The notes: generated by a model from the letters alone, not told the origin. Positions 45,736-56,100 are shown, counted from the first letter of the stretch. The stretch: 64,000 nt of DNA from CAZAPO01 sp044841755 (GCA_044841755.1 JAXOFM010000001.1:186001-250000); one strand, 5' to 3'. Numbers and translations are program-made.

Positions 45736-46958
45736 TACTCATTACTGATTCCAAAAGGATCTTCAATACTATGCATTGGCTCGGTAAACCATTTTGGTCC
45801 ATCTTTAGTCATGTAAATATGATCTTCATGACGGATTCCAAACTTGTTAGGTACACATATCATTGGTTCATTACTAAACGTCATCCCTGATTCAAGGATG
45901 GTTTTATCATTCCTAACAATATATGGCCATTCATGAATACCCAAACCAATACCATGACCTGTTCTATGCGGTAAACCAGGGAGTTCATAATCTGGACCTA
46001 ATTCATGAGATTCCAGTACTCTTCTGGAAGCATCATCAACTGAAGCACATGTATTTCCTAATTGCGCAGCATTAAAAGCTGCCAATTGAGTTTCTTTCTC
46101 AATATTCCAGATTCGTCGTTGTTTTTCTGAGGCTTCACCATAAACATAGGTTCGGGTGATATCTGAAATGTAGTCGTGTAAAACACAGCCTGTATCAATT
46201 AGAACTACTTCTCCTTCTTCCAAGTCTTTTGGACTTTTAACTCCATGAGGAAACGAAGAATCAACTCCAAACAACACAATACAGAAATAAGAACCTGAAG
46301 AAATTCCATATCGCCTATGTGCTTCATGAATGAAATCTGTTACTTCTTTAGCACTAATTCCAGGTCTGAGTATTCTTGCAGCAGCTTTTTGAACTTCTAA
46401 TGTTATATTCATTGCATGCTGCATTATGCCAATCTCATTTTCAGATTTTATCATTCTGCATCCAGCCGTGACAGGTTTCGCATCAACTAAACTAAGCCTA
46501 GTATTAGCTTGTTGAATACCATTAGTCACAAAAAAAGGAGTTGCCTCATCAATAAAAACGTTTCCTTCCTCAATACCTTCACCAGAAAGAATTTCACTAA
46601 ATAATTGATAAGGACTTTCATGTTCTTCCCAGCATTTCACTTCGCCTTCAATTACCATAAAATCTAGAATAGTACCTTTTTCAAATTTTGGAGCAATATA
46701 GTTGAGTGTTCCATCTTGAAAAAGCACAGCACCAACCATACGCTCGCTAGAATTCCATCGCATGCCTGTGAAATACAAAAGATTAGTTCCTGCATGCAAA
46801 TACAAAACTGGAATTTTTTCTTCTTTCATCAATCCACAAGCCTTTCTTAATCGCTGCTCAAATTCGTCTTTTTTGATTGGTTCAACGAGGTGTGCTATTG
46901 ATTTAATAGCTGATAGTTCTCTTTCAATAGTAGAACCTCCTATTCCTAAAGTGTTCAT
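45732..46958 (-). CDS. M24 family metallopeptidase (Xaa-Pro dipeptidase-like)
   Basis: This 408-residue protein has a creatinase-like N-terminal domain and a pita-bread catalytic domain. The metal ligands sit in LIDTGCVLHDYISDITRT (two Asp), HRTGHGIGLGIH (His), NEPMICVP (Glu) and IRHEDHIY (Glu). No signal peptide is visible, so it is cytoplasmic. It is the most distal gene of the leftward hydroxyproline cluster, 9 bp after another M24 gene. It probably hydrolyses X-Pro or X-Hyp dipeptides, which ordinary dipeptidases handle poorly. Confidence 0.88.
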   Translation of the reverse strand: MNTLGIGGSTIERELSAIKSIAHLVEPIKKDEFEQRLRKACGLMKEEKIPVLYLHAGTNLLYFTGMRWNSSERMVGAVLFQDGTLNYIAPKFEKGTILDFMVIEGEVKCWEEHESPYQLFSEILSGEGIEEGNVFIDEATPFFVTNGIQQANTRLSLVDAKPVTAGCRMIKSENEIGIMQHAMNITLEVQKAAARILRPGISAKEVTDFIHEAHRRYGISSGSYFCIVLFGVDSSFPHGVKSPKDLEEGEVVLIDTGCVLHDYISDITRTYVYGEASEKQRRIWNIEKETQLAAFNAAQLGNTCASVDDASRRVLESHELGPDYELPGLPHRTGHGIGLGIHEWPYIVRNDKTILESGMTFSNEPMICVPNKFGIRHEDHIYMTKDGPKWFTEPMHSIEDPFGISNEY

Positions 46959-46967
46959 AATTATTAA

Positions 46968-48263
46968 CTAGTGATTACTCATTAATGATTCAATCTCATT
47001 AATTTCTATAGGCATTTCTTTGGTAAGATTGATATTACCACTCTTTGTGATTAAATAATCATTCTCTAAACGACAACCAATACCTTCTTCTGGGATATAT
47101 ATTCCTGGTTCACATGTGAACACCATACCTTCCTCGAGAGTTCTGGAGTATAATCCTACATCATGAACATCTAGTCCTAAATGGTGTGCCGTACCATGCA
47201 TAAAATACTTTTTATATAATGGTCTTTTTGGATCTTGATTTGCCACTTCATTAGCATTTAACAATCCAAGTTTAATGAGCTGTTCTTCAACCAACCTTGC
47301 CATTAGTTTTTCATATTCGGCATGAACAACTCCTGGTCTCAATAGTTTACTTCCTTCCTTTAGACAATGCAGAACAGCACTATATACTTCTTTTTGTCTT
47401 TCAGAAAACTTTCCGTTTACAGGAATGCATCGCGTAGTATCACTATTATAATTGCCGTAGCAAACGCCAAAATCTAAAAGAATCATGTCTCCATCTTTAC
47501 AAACATCGTCATTAGTATTGTAATGAAGCGCACAAGCATTCTTTCCTGAAGCAACAATAGGCTTAAAGGCATGACGTATACCTCCAGATTTTGTTAATTG
47601 ATACGTTAATTCTGCTTCGAGTTCAAACTCCTTAATACTTGGCTTTGTAGCTTTTAAAACCCTTTTAAATCCTTCAACACTAATGTCTGCTGCCCTTTGA
47701 ATTAATACTACCTCTTCCTCAGATTTTATTTGTCGAAGTCCTCTTGTAAGTTTTGCAACACGGTAATAATCATGTAAAGGATACATTTGTTTGCACCATT
47801 TGACCATTCGGTCTTGTCGTGTTTCTTGATCCTTAGTGACACGCTTTAAATGCTCATTGTGTCCTAAATAAAAACCGTCTGCCTCAAAAGCTATGTATTG
47901 CAAAAGTGTTTCAAAATCATTTGTCCACTCTACACGTTCAATACCTGAAAGATCTGTAGCTTGTTCTTTTGTGAGTTTTTCTCCATCCCAAATCTTAATA
48001 TGCTCATTAGTTTCTTTTACAAAAATAATTTCTCTGTTTTCCTCTTTATAAGCATCAGGGTATAACAGTAAAATTGTTTCCTCTTGATCAACACCACTTA
48101 AATAGAAGAGATCGTTGTTTTGAGCGAAACCCATAACATCATCTGCATTGGTATGTTTAATATCATTTGATGTTAAAATTGCAATGGTATTAGGTTGCAT
48201 CTGAGCTATAAAATTAGCTCTATTCTTAATAAATAATTTATTGGGTATTTTACTATAGCGCAT
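46968..48263 (-). CDS. M24B Xaa-Pro aminopeptidase
   Basis: This 431-residue protein has the AMP_N domain (residues about 5-135) and the M24B catalytic domain. Metal ligands are in LLDFGVCYGNYNSDTTRC, HGTAHHLGLDVHD, TCEPGIYIP and CRLENDYLI. It removes an N-terminal residue preceding proline. It lies 3 bp downstream of the D-amino acid dehydrogenase gene inside the hydroxyproline operon, so X-Hyp bonds of collagen fragments are a likely target. Confidence 0.9.
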   Translation of the reverse strand: MRYSKIPNKLFIKNRANFIAQMQPNTIAILTSNDIKHTNADDVMGFAQNNDLFYLSGVDQEETILLLYPDAYKEENREIIFVKETNEHIKIWDGEKLTKEQATDLSGIERVEWTNDFETLLQYIAFEADGFYLGHNEHLKRVTKDQETRQDRMVKWCKQMYPLHDYYRVAKLTRGLRQIKSEEEVVLIQRAADISVEGFKRVLKATKPSIKEFELEAELTYQLTKSGGIRHAFKPIVASGKNACALHYNTNDDVCKDGDMILLDFGVCYGNYNSDTTRCIPVNGKFSERQKEVYSAVLHCLKEGSKLLRPGVVHAEYEKLMARLVEEQLIKLGLLNANEVANQDPKRPLYKKYFMHGTAHHLGLDVHDVGLYSRTLEEGMVFTCEPGIYIPEEGIGCRLENDYLITKSGNINLTKEMPIEINEIESLMSNH

Positions 48264-48266
48264 TTA

Positions 48267-49514
48267 CTAGAATTTTCTATCCGGACTATAATGAGTAAGA
48301 TCTAATGATGGCTTTTTATCTGAAATAATCTCAGCCACCACTTTTCCAGTTCCTGGACCCATACTCCATCCCATCATAGCATGCCCAGCAGCTACGGTAA
48401 GATTGTCACACTTTTTTGATTTCCCAATATATGCTAATCCATCAGGAGAAACAGGACGCAGACCACATTGTGCTTCAGCCTTCTCTTCTTCTGTTATATT
48501 AATACTTGGATAATATCTTTTAATAGCGTTGGCAATAGCATCAACTCTAACTCGATTTATATTGTGGTTAATTCCAGCGATTTCCATTGTTCCCGCAAAT
48601 CTTGTAAATCCGTTCATTGGAGTAACCGCTGCTTTAGCTTCACACAGAATAGCTGGAATTGTAACTCCTGTTTCTTTTGCAGTGTTAATTCGATATCCTT
48701 TTCCTGCCTGCATTAATAAATTCAACCCTAGTTTCTTACTTAAAACACCAGTCCAAGAGCCAGCAGCTAAAACAAACTCATCAGCACTTAATTCTCTTTT
48801 GTCTGTGATAATCGATTTGATCTTTTGTCCATTGAGAATTAAATCTTTTACTTTTTCATTGGTATAAAAAGTCACTCCTGTATTCTTCAAATATTGCTTC
48901 AAGCTAATCATAAACTCATTTGGTGTGGAATGATGATCGCACTCAAAATATGCTGCTCCTATAGCATCAATCTCAATATTAGGTTCTAATTGCTTAATTT
49001 CTTCTGCATTGACTTGTCGAGCTTCCAATCCTAACTCATTTGCCAAATTTGCTGTTTTTACTTCGGCTTCGAGTACCTTTTCTGTTTGGCAAAGCATAAA
49101 CAGTCCCTTCTTTTCATAATGAGAACTAAAACCTTCTGTTTTTATGATATCATCAAACAATTCTTGGCTAAGAACCGAAATATCTCTAATTACAGGAGCC
49201 GCCTTAGCCACATGTTTCGGGGTACAAGATTTGTTAAATGCCCAAGCCCATTTCAAAAAATCAAGATCTAAACGAGGTTTGATATATAAGGGACTTGAGG
49301 GATTAAACATCCACCTGATGCCTTTTTTAATCATTCCAGGAGAGGATAACGGAATGATATGACTTGGAGACAAGTATCCAGCATTTACATAAGATGCTCC
49401 TCCATCCAAGTTTGATTGATCTACAACTGTAACGTTATGTCCTTCTTTATGAAGATAATAGGCGGAAGTCAATCCTATTATTCCGCCTCCAATTACCACA
49501 ACATTTTTGCTCAT
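48267..49514 (-). CDS. FAD-dependent D-amino acid dehydrogenase; probable cis-4-hydroxy-D-proline dehydrogenase
   Basis: This 415-residue protein has the DadA/DAO fold, with an N-terminal FAD motif (VVVIGGGIIGLTSAYYLHKEG) and the C-terminal CGLRPVSPDGLAYIG plus AAGHAMMGWSMGPGTGK segments. In hydroxyproline catabolism such an enzyme oxidises cis-4-hydroxy-D-proline, made by the epimerase, to delta1-pyrroline-4-hydroxy-2-carboxylate. The epimerase, deaminase and semialdehyde dehydrogenase genes are all in this cluster, which fixes the assignment better than sequence alone. It lies 3 bp downstream of the DPP-IV-like gene. Confidence 0.87.
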   Translation of the reverse strand: MSKNVVVIGGGIIGLTSAYYLHKEGHNVTVVDQSNLDGGASYVNAGYLSPSHIIPLSSPGMIKKGIRWMFNPSSPLYIKPRLDLDFLKWAWAFNKSCTPKHVAKAAPVIRDISVLSQELFDDIIKTEGFSSHYEKKGLFMLCQTEKVLEAEVKTANLANELGLEARQVNAEEIKQLEPNIEIDAIGAAYFECDHHSTPNEFMISLKQYLKNTGVTFYTNEKVKDLILNGQKIKSIITDKRELSADEFVLAAGSWTGVLSKKLGLNLLMQAGKGYRINTAKETGVTIPAILCEAKAAVTPMNGFTRFAGTMEIAGINHNINRVRVDAIANAIKRYYPSINITEEEKAEAQCGLRPVSPDGLAYIGKSKKCDNLTVAAGHAMMGWSMGPGTGKVVAEIISDKKPSLDLTHYSPDRKF

Positions 49515-49517
49515 AAG

Positions 49518-51773
49518 CTATTCCCATTTAAAATTCCAAATAGGTTCTACTCCTAAAAGATGTTCTACAAAATAATTCCAACGCTTCTTGATAAAGTACT
49601 TTCTGTAATCTCCAGTATATCCATGACGTTGACTTGGTAAAATTAATAAATCAAATTGTTTATCTGCCTTAATTAATGCTTCAGATAACTTAAAAGTTGC
49701 AGAAGGGTTTACATTATCATCTAAACCACCGTGAGTAAGCAATAATTTCCCTTTCAAATTTTTAGCATTTGTAATATTTGAAACCTCTTCATAAGTCTCG
49801 TCAATTGGCCAACCTTGGTACATTTCTGGCCACCATGCCTTTTCCATTCTGAAGTCATGGTCAGCCGAACTTGAAACTCCTACTTTGTAAAAATTTGGAA
49901 AGGCTAACAATGCTCTTCCTGTATCAAAACCACCGGCTGAATGACCAAAAATTCCAACACGATCAATATCTATCCATGAATGCTTTTCTGCCAGATGTTT
50001 GATTCCTAAAACATGATCTTCTAAGTTATTTCCCATGTTCTTGTAAGAATGATCATGAAATTCTTTGGAGCGTCCTGAAGTGCCAAGTCCATCTAATTGC
50101 ACCACAATGAATCCCAATTCTGCCAAGGACTGATTATCAAACCCACGATTATACGATTTTGGAAAACGTTGCGTATGTGGGCCAGTATATGTAGCATCAA
50201 TTATTGGATATGATTTGCTAGCATCAAAATTTGTTGGCTTCCAAAAAGCACCATACAATGCTGTCTTTCCATCTTTAGCTGTATATGAAAACGGTTCTGG
50301 AGCAATCCATCCTTTTGAAATTGCATAAGAAGCATCTGCTGAAGTTAACTCTGAAATTACCTTTCCTGCTTTTGATTCTCTTAAAACGGTTTTTGTTGGA
50401 ACAATAATAGTTGAATAATTATCTACAAAATATTTTCCATCCTCCGAAAAACTAATTTGATGATGTGCATTTTCTGAAGTAAGTAAAGTTTCTTTCCCTT
50501 TAAAATTAACTTTATACAATTGCTGGTGATATGGATTGTTACCCTTTTCTTTCCCAGAACCTAAAAAATATATAGTTTCATTATCCTCATCTATATAATC
50601 AATATTGTTGATATAATAGTTTCCAGTTGTGAGTTGTTTTGTTTGATTTGTTCTTAAATCCAAAATATGTATTTGCCTCCAACCAGATCGTTCTGACAAA
50701 AAGATAATTTTTTGCTTTTCCTCTAAAACTCTATACTCAAAATTATCTATTCCAGTATCACTGATCTCATCAATTAAAGTTCGCTCGCTTCCATTGTTAA
50801 GATCAATCATTTTAATAGTTTCCTTTAGATAACCTCTCTCTGGTGTTGAAGTAACGATCACACCTGATTTTTCTAAAAATTGAACAGAAGATCCATTGAT
50901 GTGTGTTGCAGTTGGTAAGCTCGTTTTTATTTCTTTTTTAGAATCAACATTATAGAAAACTGGAGTGATCTTCACCATAGTAGTGTCTCCTGGAGACCCT
51001 CTGTAATATGATAAAAGTTTGGGCTTATAAAGTGAATCGATGCTCCAATCTAGTAGGTACATCTTTTCAGCATTTCTAGTATCAACTATACTGGTTCCTA
51101 TCCATTTAGAGTCTTCAGACCAATCTACAAAAAAGCGTTTTGGACGTTCTCCTTTTTCTCCTTCCATCTTATCATACCAACCATACCAAGAAGCATATTC
51201 ATATCCTTTTTCTCCTTTTGTACTTAATTGAAACTCCTCATCTGTTTCTGTAGATTTAATAAAGAGATTATAATCTTTGGTGTAAGCAATCCACTTCCCA
51301 TCTGGTGACTTGCTTTCAAAAGGGTTAATTTCTTCTTTTTTATCTTCTTCAATCTTAAGTAACTCATAAGTTTTAAGATTTAAGGCATACTTTTGACCTT
51401 TAGAAATAATGGTCATGTTACCATTTTCTGTTGGTTCAGCACTAGAGACTGAAATGTCATTTGCTTTGACTTCTTTATTAGTAATATCACTTAATGCATT
51501 AGCTAGCTTTTCATGATTAAAAAGTAAGTCAGCATTCTTCTTTTTAAATGAAACCGTTTTGTAAGTTTTATTGTCTTTTGAATAGTCGATGAACCACAAT
51601 CCTGAACCATCTTTAAACCAATTAATTGAAGTATATAAATTGAATGCAGTCTTGTTATTGTAGTTGTCGTACATAAAACTTACTGCACGCGCATAGTCTT
51701 CCTTAGTAAGCTCTTGTGCCTGAACACATAGTAGCCCAAAAACAATAAACGGAATGAATATTAGTTTTTTCAT
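49518..51773 (-). CDS. S9 family dipeptidyl-peptidase IV-like exopeptidase (exported)
   Basis: This 751-residue protein has a signal peptide ending LLCVQAQ, a beta-propeller domain and an alpha/beta-hydrolase domain. The catalytic Ser612 is in GHSAGG, with Asp in HGGLDDNVNPSA and His in SQRHGYTGD. The absence of a lipobox suggests a soluble periplasmic enzyme. DPP-IV-type enzymes release X-Pro dipeptides, so here it could feed X-Pro or X-Hyp dipeptides to the M24 enzymes. It lies between the epimerase and the D-hydroxyproline dehydrogenase genes. Confidence 0.88.
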   Translation of the reverse strand: MKKLIFIPFIVFGLLCVQAQELTKEDYARAVSFMYDNYNNKTAFNLYTSINWFKDGSGLWFIDYSKDNKTYKTVSFKKKNADLLFNHEKLANALSDITNKEVKANDISVSSAEPTENGNMTIISKGQKYALNLKTYELLKIEEDKKEEINPFESKSPDGKWIAYTKDYNLFIKSTETDEEFQLSTKGEKGYEYASWYGWYDKMEGEKGERPKRFFVDWSEDSKWIGTSIVDTRNAEKMYLLDWSIDSLYKPKLLSYYRGSPGDTTMVKITPVFYNVDSKKEIKTSLPTATHINGSSVQFLEKSGVIVTSTPERGYLKETIKMIDLNNGSERTLIDEISDTGIDNFEYRVLEEKQKIIFLSERSGWRQIHILDLRTNQTKQLTTGNYYINNIDYIDEDNETIYFLGSGKEKGNNPYHQQLYKVNFKGKETLLTSENAHHQISFSEDGKYFVDNYSTIIVPTKTVLRESKAGKVISELTSADASYAISKGWIAPEPFSYTAKDGKTALYGAFWKPTNFDASKSYPIIDATYTGPHTQRFPKSYNRGFDNQSLAELGFIVVQLDGLGTSGRSKEFHDHSYKNMGNNLEDHVLGIKHLAEKHSWIDIDRVGIFGHSAGGFDTGRALLAFPNFYKVGVSSSADHDFRMEKAWWPEMYQGWPIDETYEEVSNITNAKNLKGKLLLTHGGLDDNVNPSATFKLSEALIKADKQFDLLILPSQRHGYTGDYRKYFIKKRWNYFVEHLLGVEPIWNFKWE

Positions 51774-51784
51774 CTTGAATGTAT

Positions 51785-52795
51785 TTATATCACCTGAAAA
51801 CCATGGGCATAAGGATCGTCTTCATCATCAATGACGATGTTATTATAACCATACACTTTTGCCCACCCTTGGATACTTGGAATTATTGCGGTTTTACCAT
51901 CTAAAGTAGTTTCCTGTTCTATGCGACCAATAAACTTTGAACCAATGAAACTTTCATGGATAAACTCCTCTCCTTTTTTAAGTTTTCCTTTGGCATGAAG
52001 TTGCGCTATTCTAGCAGAGGTTCCTGTTCCACAAGGAGAACGGTCTATCGCTTTGTCTCCATAGAATACTGCGTTTCTGCCAGAAGAAGTTGGGTCAATT
52101 GGATCTCCGGTCCAAAGCATATGAGACACATCTCGAATAGTATCATTCTCTGGATGGATGAACATATCTGGATACTTCTCGTTGATCTTTTTACGTGCCT
52201 CCTGAGAAAACCTAATAATCTCTGAAGCTGTGTACTTATGAACTCCTTCAAAGCTTTTCTGAGGGTCAACTATTGCATAATAGTTCCCACCATAAGACAC
52301 ATCAAAAGTTATCTCACCTAGATCATCAAGCTTAATAGTTAGACCTTCTACTGCCAAATAACTCTTCACGTTGGTTAGTTTTACCCAATCAACTTTTTTC
52401 CCAGTTTGCTGATATTCAATTTCCACCAATCCAGCAGGAGCTTCCATTCTAATTTTTCCAGGTACTTTTGGTGTTACTAACCCTTCTTCGATGGCAATTG
52501 TAATGGTTCCGATGGTACCATGACCACACATTGGTAAACATCCTGAGGTTTCAATGAAAAGAATTGCAAAATCGTTTAGTGGATTATGTGGTGGAAATAA
52601 AATAGAACCGCTCATCATATCATGCCCACGTGGTTCAAACATTAATCCTTTCCTAATCCAATCGTACTCTTTTAAAAAATGCTGGCGCTTTTCGCTCATA
52701 TTTACGCCCTTTAAATCAGGGCCTCCTCCAGCAACTACTCTAACTGGATTTCCACAAGTATGTGCATCAACACAAAAAAATGTTTTTCTACTCAT
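51785..52795 (-). CDS. 4-hydroxyproline 2-epimerase (proline racemase family)
   Basis: This 336-residue protein has the family's two catalytic cysteines, Cys90 (LPMCGHGT) and Cys255 (DRSPCGTGTS). The Cys/Cys pair marks a racemase or epimerase and distinguishes it from the Cys/Thr dehydratase encoded at 33480-34547. It converts trans-4-hydroxy-L-proline to cis-4-hydroxy-D-proline, step one of the pathway completed by neighbouring genes. It overlaps the DUF885 gene by 8 bp. Plain proline racemase is possible, but context favours hydroxyproline. Confidence 0.92.
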   Translation of the reverse strand: MSRKTFFCVDAHTCGNPVRVVAGGGPDLKGVNMSEKRQHFLKEYDWIRKGLMFEPRGHDMMSGSILFPPHNPLNDFAILFIETSGCLPMCGHGTIGTITIAIEEGLVTPKVPGKIRMEAPAGLVEIEYQQTGKKVDWVKLTNVKSYLAVEGLTIKLDDLGEITFDVSYGGNYYAIVDPQKSFEGVHKYTASEIIRFSQEARKKINEKYPDMFIHPENDTIRDVSHMLWTGDPIDPTSSGRNAVFYGDKAIDRSPCGTGTSARIAQLHAKGKLKKGEEFIHESFIGSKFIGRIEQETTLDGKTAIIPSIQGWAKVYGYNNIVIDDEDDPYAHGFQVI

Positions 52796-54512
52796 TTAAT
52801 TTTTTATTGATGTATGAGTCTATTCTTTTTTCCATAATTGAAAGTGTAACTGTTCCCTCGTTAAGAATCACTTCATGGAATTCACGAATGTCAAATTTTT
52901 TACCTAAAGTTTCTTCGGCCTTTTGACGTAATTCTCTAATTTTTATCTCTCCAATCTTATAAGATAATGCCTGCCCAGGCCACGAAATGTATCTATCGGT
53001 TTCAGTATTTACTTCATGCATTGAAAGCGCTGTGTTCTCAGACATAAAATCTACCATCTGTTGTCTTGTCCAACCTTTAGCATGTACTCCAGTATCTACA
53101 ACTAATCTACAAGCACGCCACATTTCATAAGTTAGCTGACCAAACTTCTCATATGGTGTGGTATAAATTCCCATTTCATCGGCTAAATATTCAGAATATA
53201 ATCCCCAACCTTCGCCATACGCTGAGAGGTACAATCTTCTTCTGAATTGTGGGATTGTTTCTGGCAATTCATTATTCAATGATATCTGCAAATGATGCCC
53301 AGGAACCGCTTCATGCGCTGTTAAAGCAGGTATAGTATATAAGGTTCTACTTGGCAGATTATAAGTATTTACCCAGTAGTATCCAGCAGTTGTATCGCTA
53401 TAAGAACCAGAATATCTTCCTCCTGTGTAGTTAGGAGCAATGGCTGCAGGTACTGGAACAACTCCATAAGGTTTTCTAGGTAAGGTTATAAAGAATCTTG
53501 GAAGTTCAGCGTCAATTCGTTTAGAAATATCTCTTGCAAACATTAATAATTCATCTGCAGTTTTAGGATAAAACTGTTCATCTGTTCTAAGAAACTTAAG
53601 GAAATCTGCGAACGAGCCTTCAAAACTCAGATCAGAAATGATCTTATTCATTTCAGCTTTTATTCTAGCTACTTCATTCAATCCAATTTGATGAATATCA
53701 TCAGCAGTATACTTTGTGCTAGTAGTGAAATAATTTATTCTATTTTGATAAAAATCTGTTCCATTTGGTGTTGTTGACACACCTAACCCTTTTCTAGTAT
53801 TTGGGAAGTACTCTTCTTCAAAAAAAGTTTTGATCTTCTTGTACTGTGCTACTACATTTTTTTGGACGCTAACCTTAGCTGATTTTAAAATGGAATCCTT
53901 TAGGTCTTCAGAAAATGTCTCAGGGAGTTTATTGAATGGTTTGTAGAAATCGCTTGTGGTTGCATCAGAAACAATATGCTTATTATAAGTATCATCATAA
54001 TTCTTAAAAACTACTTTAGGTTGCGCCGTTCCTTTTTTGTAAGCTGCTCTCAATAAATCCAAATTATAATCGACTCTTTGTGGCAATTTGTCTAGTCGCT
54101 CAAAATACTTGATCACCTGTTTTTTGTTTTTAAAAGTAGTATTAGCCATCCTACTTAAATTCAAATGAAAGGCATTCTCATTTGTAATTGTATTTAAATA
54201 AGTTTCATACTTATTGGCATCAATTTTATCTTGTAGCACAAACAGTAAAAGTTCTTTGGAAATCAATTCAGATTCAGACAAACCTTCATTAGAAACCTGT
54301 TCTAGTTCATTCTTGAGTTTCTTTGCAAATTCAGCTTCTGCTTGATAATATTTGGCTGTGTTTTCAACAGATTCATTCCATTCAAAATCGTACTCCCTTT
54401 CAGTTTCATACTTTTCAATAATTGCACTTAACTTTTCGCTATTAGACATCTTTAAAAAAGACAATATTCCCAATAGCACTATCAGGGAAAGTAAGATTTT
54501 AAAATTTTTCAT
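52788..54512 (-). CDS. DUF885 family protein (putative metallo-carboxypeptidase)
   Basis: This 574-residue protein has an N-terminal hydrophobic segment (ILLSLIVLLGILSFL) that may anchor or export it. The DUF885 body contains a zinc-peptidase-like HEAVPGHHLQ motif with a downstream Glu-rich region (YGEGWGLYSEYLADEMG). The HExxxHH pattern suggests a metal-dependent peptidase. It overlaps the 4-hydroxyproline epimerase gene and lies 4 bp after the ALDH gene, so it belongs to the Hyp operon and probably attacks peptides in the periplasm. Its substrate is unknown. Confidence 0.83.
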   Translation of the reverse strand: MKNFKILLSLIVLLGILSFLKMSNSEKLSAIIEKYETEREYDFEWNESVENTAKYYQAEAEFAKKLKNELEQVSNEGLSESELISKELLLFVLQDKIDANKYETYLNTITNENAFHLNLSRMANTTFKNKKQVIKYFERLDKLPQRVDYNLDLLRAAYKKGTAQPKVVFKNYDDTYNKHIVSDATTSDFYKPFNKLPETFSEDLKDSILKSAKVSVQKNVVAQYKKIKTFFEEEYFPNTRKGLGVSTTPNGTDFYQNRINYFTTSTKYTADDIHQIGLNEVARIKAEMNKIISDLSFEGSFADFLKFLRTDEQFYPKTADELLMFARDISKRIDAELPRFFITLPRKPYGVVPVPAAIAPNYTGGRYSGSYSDTTAGYYWVNTYNLPSRTLYTIPALTAHEAVPGHHLQISLNNELPETIPQFRRRLYLSAYGEGWGLYSEYLADEMGIYTTPYEKFGQLTYEMWRACRLVVDTGVHAKGWTRQQMVDFMSENTALSMHEVNTETDRYISWPGQALSYKIGEIKIRELRQKAEETLGKKFDIREFHEVILNEGTVTLSIMEKRIDSYINKKLNE

Positions 54513-54516
54513 CTAT

Positions 54517-56100
54517 TTATATTTTTCGATTAGTTAGTTCATTATTTACATTTCTAAGTATACCCAATGGATTTTCATTTTTTAGCTCGTCTGGAAGTAA
54601 TTGATTTGGCCAATCCTGAAAACTAAATGGTCTTACAAAACGCTTAATAGAATCTACTCCAACAGCTGTAAAACGACTATCTGTTGATGCAGGATAAGGT
54701 CCTCCATGCTGCATTGAAGGGCAAACCTCAACTCCTGTAGGAACTCCGTTAAAAATGATTCTTCCAACTCTATCTTGAAGTGCATTAACAATGTTAGAAT
54801 GTTCAGCAATCTCATTTTCATCCGAAATAACCGTTCCTGTTAATTGTCCTTCGAGATTAGACACCACTTCCTCTAATTCATCTACATTATCACATTCCAC
54901 TACTAAAGAAAAAGGCCCAAAAACCTCATGGTGTAATGTTGGATTGGTTAAAAAAGTATCACCCTCAACGGTTGAAACAACTTGTCTTGCATAATTAGGT
55001 TTCACGTCTGTTTCATAATCTGCTAAGACTGTTAATCCGCTTTGTGCCAAAGCATTTGCTTTATTGTTTTCGTATGCTCCTACTATGTTTGGATGTAACA
55101 TGCATGAAGGTTCAACTTTTACTATTTCTTCTGCTAGCTCGTTTACAAATTTTGTCAACCCTTGTGATTTTAGCCCAATTATCAATCCAGGGTTAGTGCA
55201 AAACTGTCCTGTTCCTAAAGTAATAGATCCAGCATATATTTTAGCTAAAGATGATGCTCTATTTTCTAAAGCATTTGGTAGCATTACTACAGGGTTGATG
55301 CTTCCCATTTCAGCAAATACAGGAATAGGCTCTTCTCTTTTTGATGCCAGATCAAATAGTGCTCTTCCACCTCTTATACTTCCAGTGAAGCCAACTGCTT
55401 TTACTTCCGAATGTTGAACTAGGGCTTGACCAACTTCAATGTCACTACTATTTAGGTTTGAAAAAACACCATTTGGCATTCCTGTTTTTTCAGCGGCTTT
55501 AATTACAGCACTTGAAACCATCTCACCAGTCGCTGCATGCATTGGGTGTGACTTTACAATTACTGGACAGCCAGCAGCTAAAGCAGCAGCTGTATCACCT
55601 CCAGCTGTTGAAAATGCAAACGGGAAATTTGATGCTCCAAACACAGCAACTGGTCCTAAAGCTACATTCATTTTACGTATATCTACCTTTGGCAAAGGTT
55701 TGCGATCTGGAATTGCTGTATCAATAGATGCATCAACCCAGTTACCTTCTTCCACATGATTAGCAAACGCTCGTAATTGCCCTAACGTTCTTCCTCTTTC
55801 TCCCATTGCTCTTCCATTTGGCAAACCACTTTCAGATGAATATACTTCTAACAAATCATCTCCTAAAGCCTCTATTTCATCTGCTATCGCTCTTAAAAAA
55901 TCTGCTTTTCTAGAGCCAGATGATTTTGAATACGCTTTAAAAGCACTTGCAGCTAATTGAGCAGCTTGATCAACCTCTTCTTGAGTTGCTTCTGTAATTT
56001 CCCACTGATTTTCAATATTCAATTTTGGGTTGAACGTTTTAAACGTCTTACTACCATTAGCAGATAATTGATTGCCTATATAATTTTTTCCAGTAATCAT
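54517..56100 (-). CDS. 2-oxoglutarate semialdehyde dehydrogenase (2,5-dioxovalerate dehydrogenase)
   Basis: This 527-residue protein is an aldehyde dehydrogenase of the alpha-ketoglutaric-semialdehyde type. Catalytic Cys301 lies in GTGQFCTNPG and Glu264 in PVFAEMGSINP. The C-terminal VEVCPSMQHGGPYPASTD motif is characteristic of this branch. It oxidises 2-oxoglutarate semialdehyde, the product of the deaminase encoded upstream, to 2-oxoglutarate. The same enzyme might accept 2-aminoadipate semialdehyde from hydroxylysine, but that is speculation. It overlaps the DUF1272 gene by 4 bp. Confidence 0.92.
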   Translation of the reverse strand: MITGKNYIGNQLSANGSKTFKTFNPKLNIENQWEITEATQEEVDQAAQLAASAFKAYSKSSGSRKADFLRAIADEIEALGDDLLEVYSSESGLPNGRAMGERGRTLGQLRAFANHVEEGNWVDASIDTAIPDRKPLPKVDIRKMNVALGPVAVFGASNFPFAFSTAGGDTAAALAAGCPVIVKSHPMHAATGEMVSSAVIKAAEKTGMPNGVFSNLNSSDIEVGQALVQHSEVKAVGFTGSIRGGRALFDLASKREEPIPVFAEMGSINPVVMLPNALENRASSLAKIYAGSITLGTGQFCTNPGLIIGLKSQGLTKFVNELAEEIVKVEPSCMLHPNIVGAYENNKANALAQSGLTVLADYETDVKPNYARQVVSTVEGDTFLTNPTLHHEVFGPFSLVVECDNVDELEEVVSNLEGQLTGTVISDENEIAEHSNIVNALQDRVGRIIFNGVPTGVEVCPSMQHGGPYPASTDSRFTAVGVDSIKRFVRPFSFQDWPNQLLPDELKNENPLGILRNVNNELTNRKI

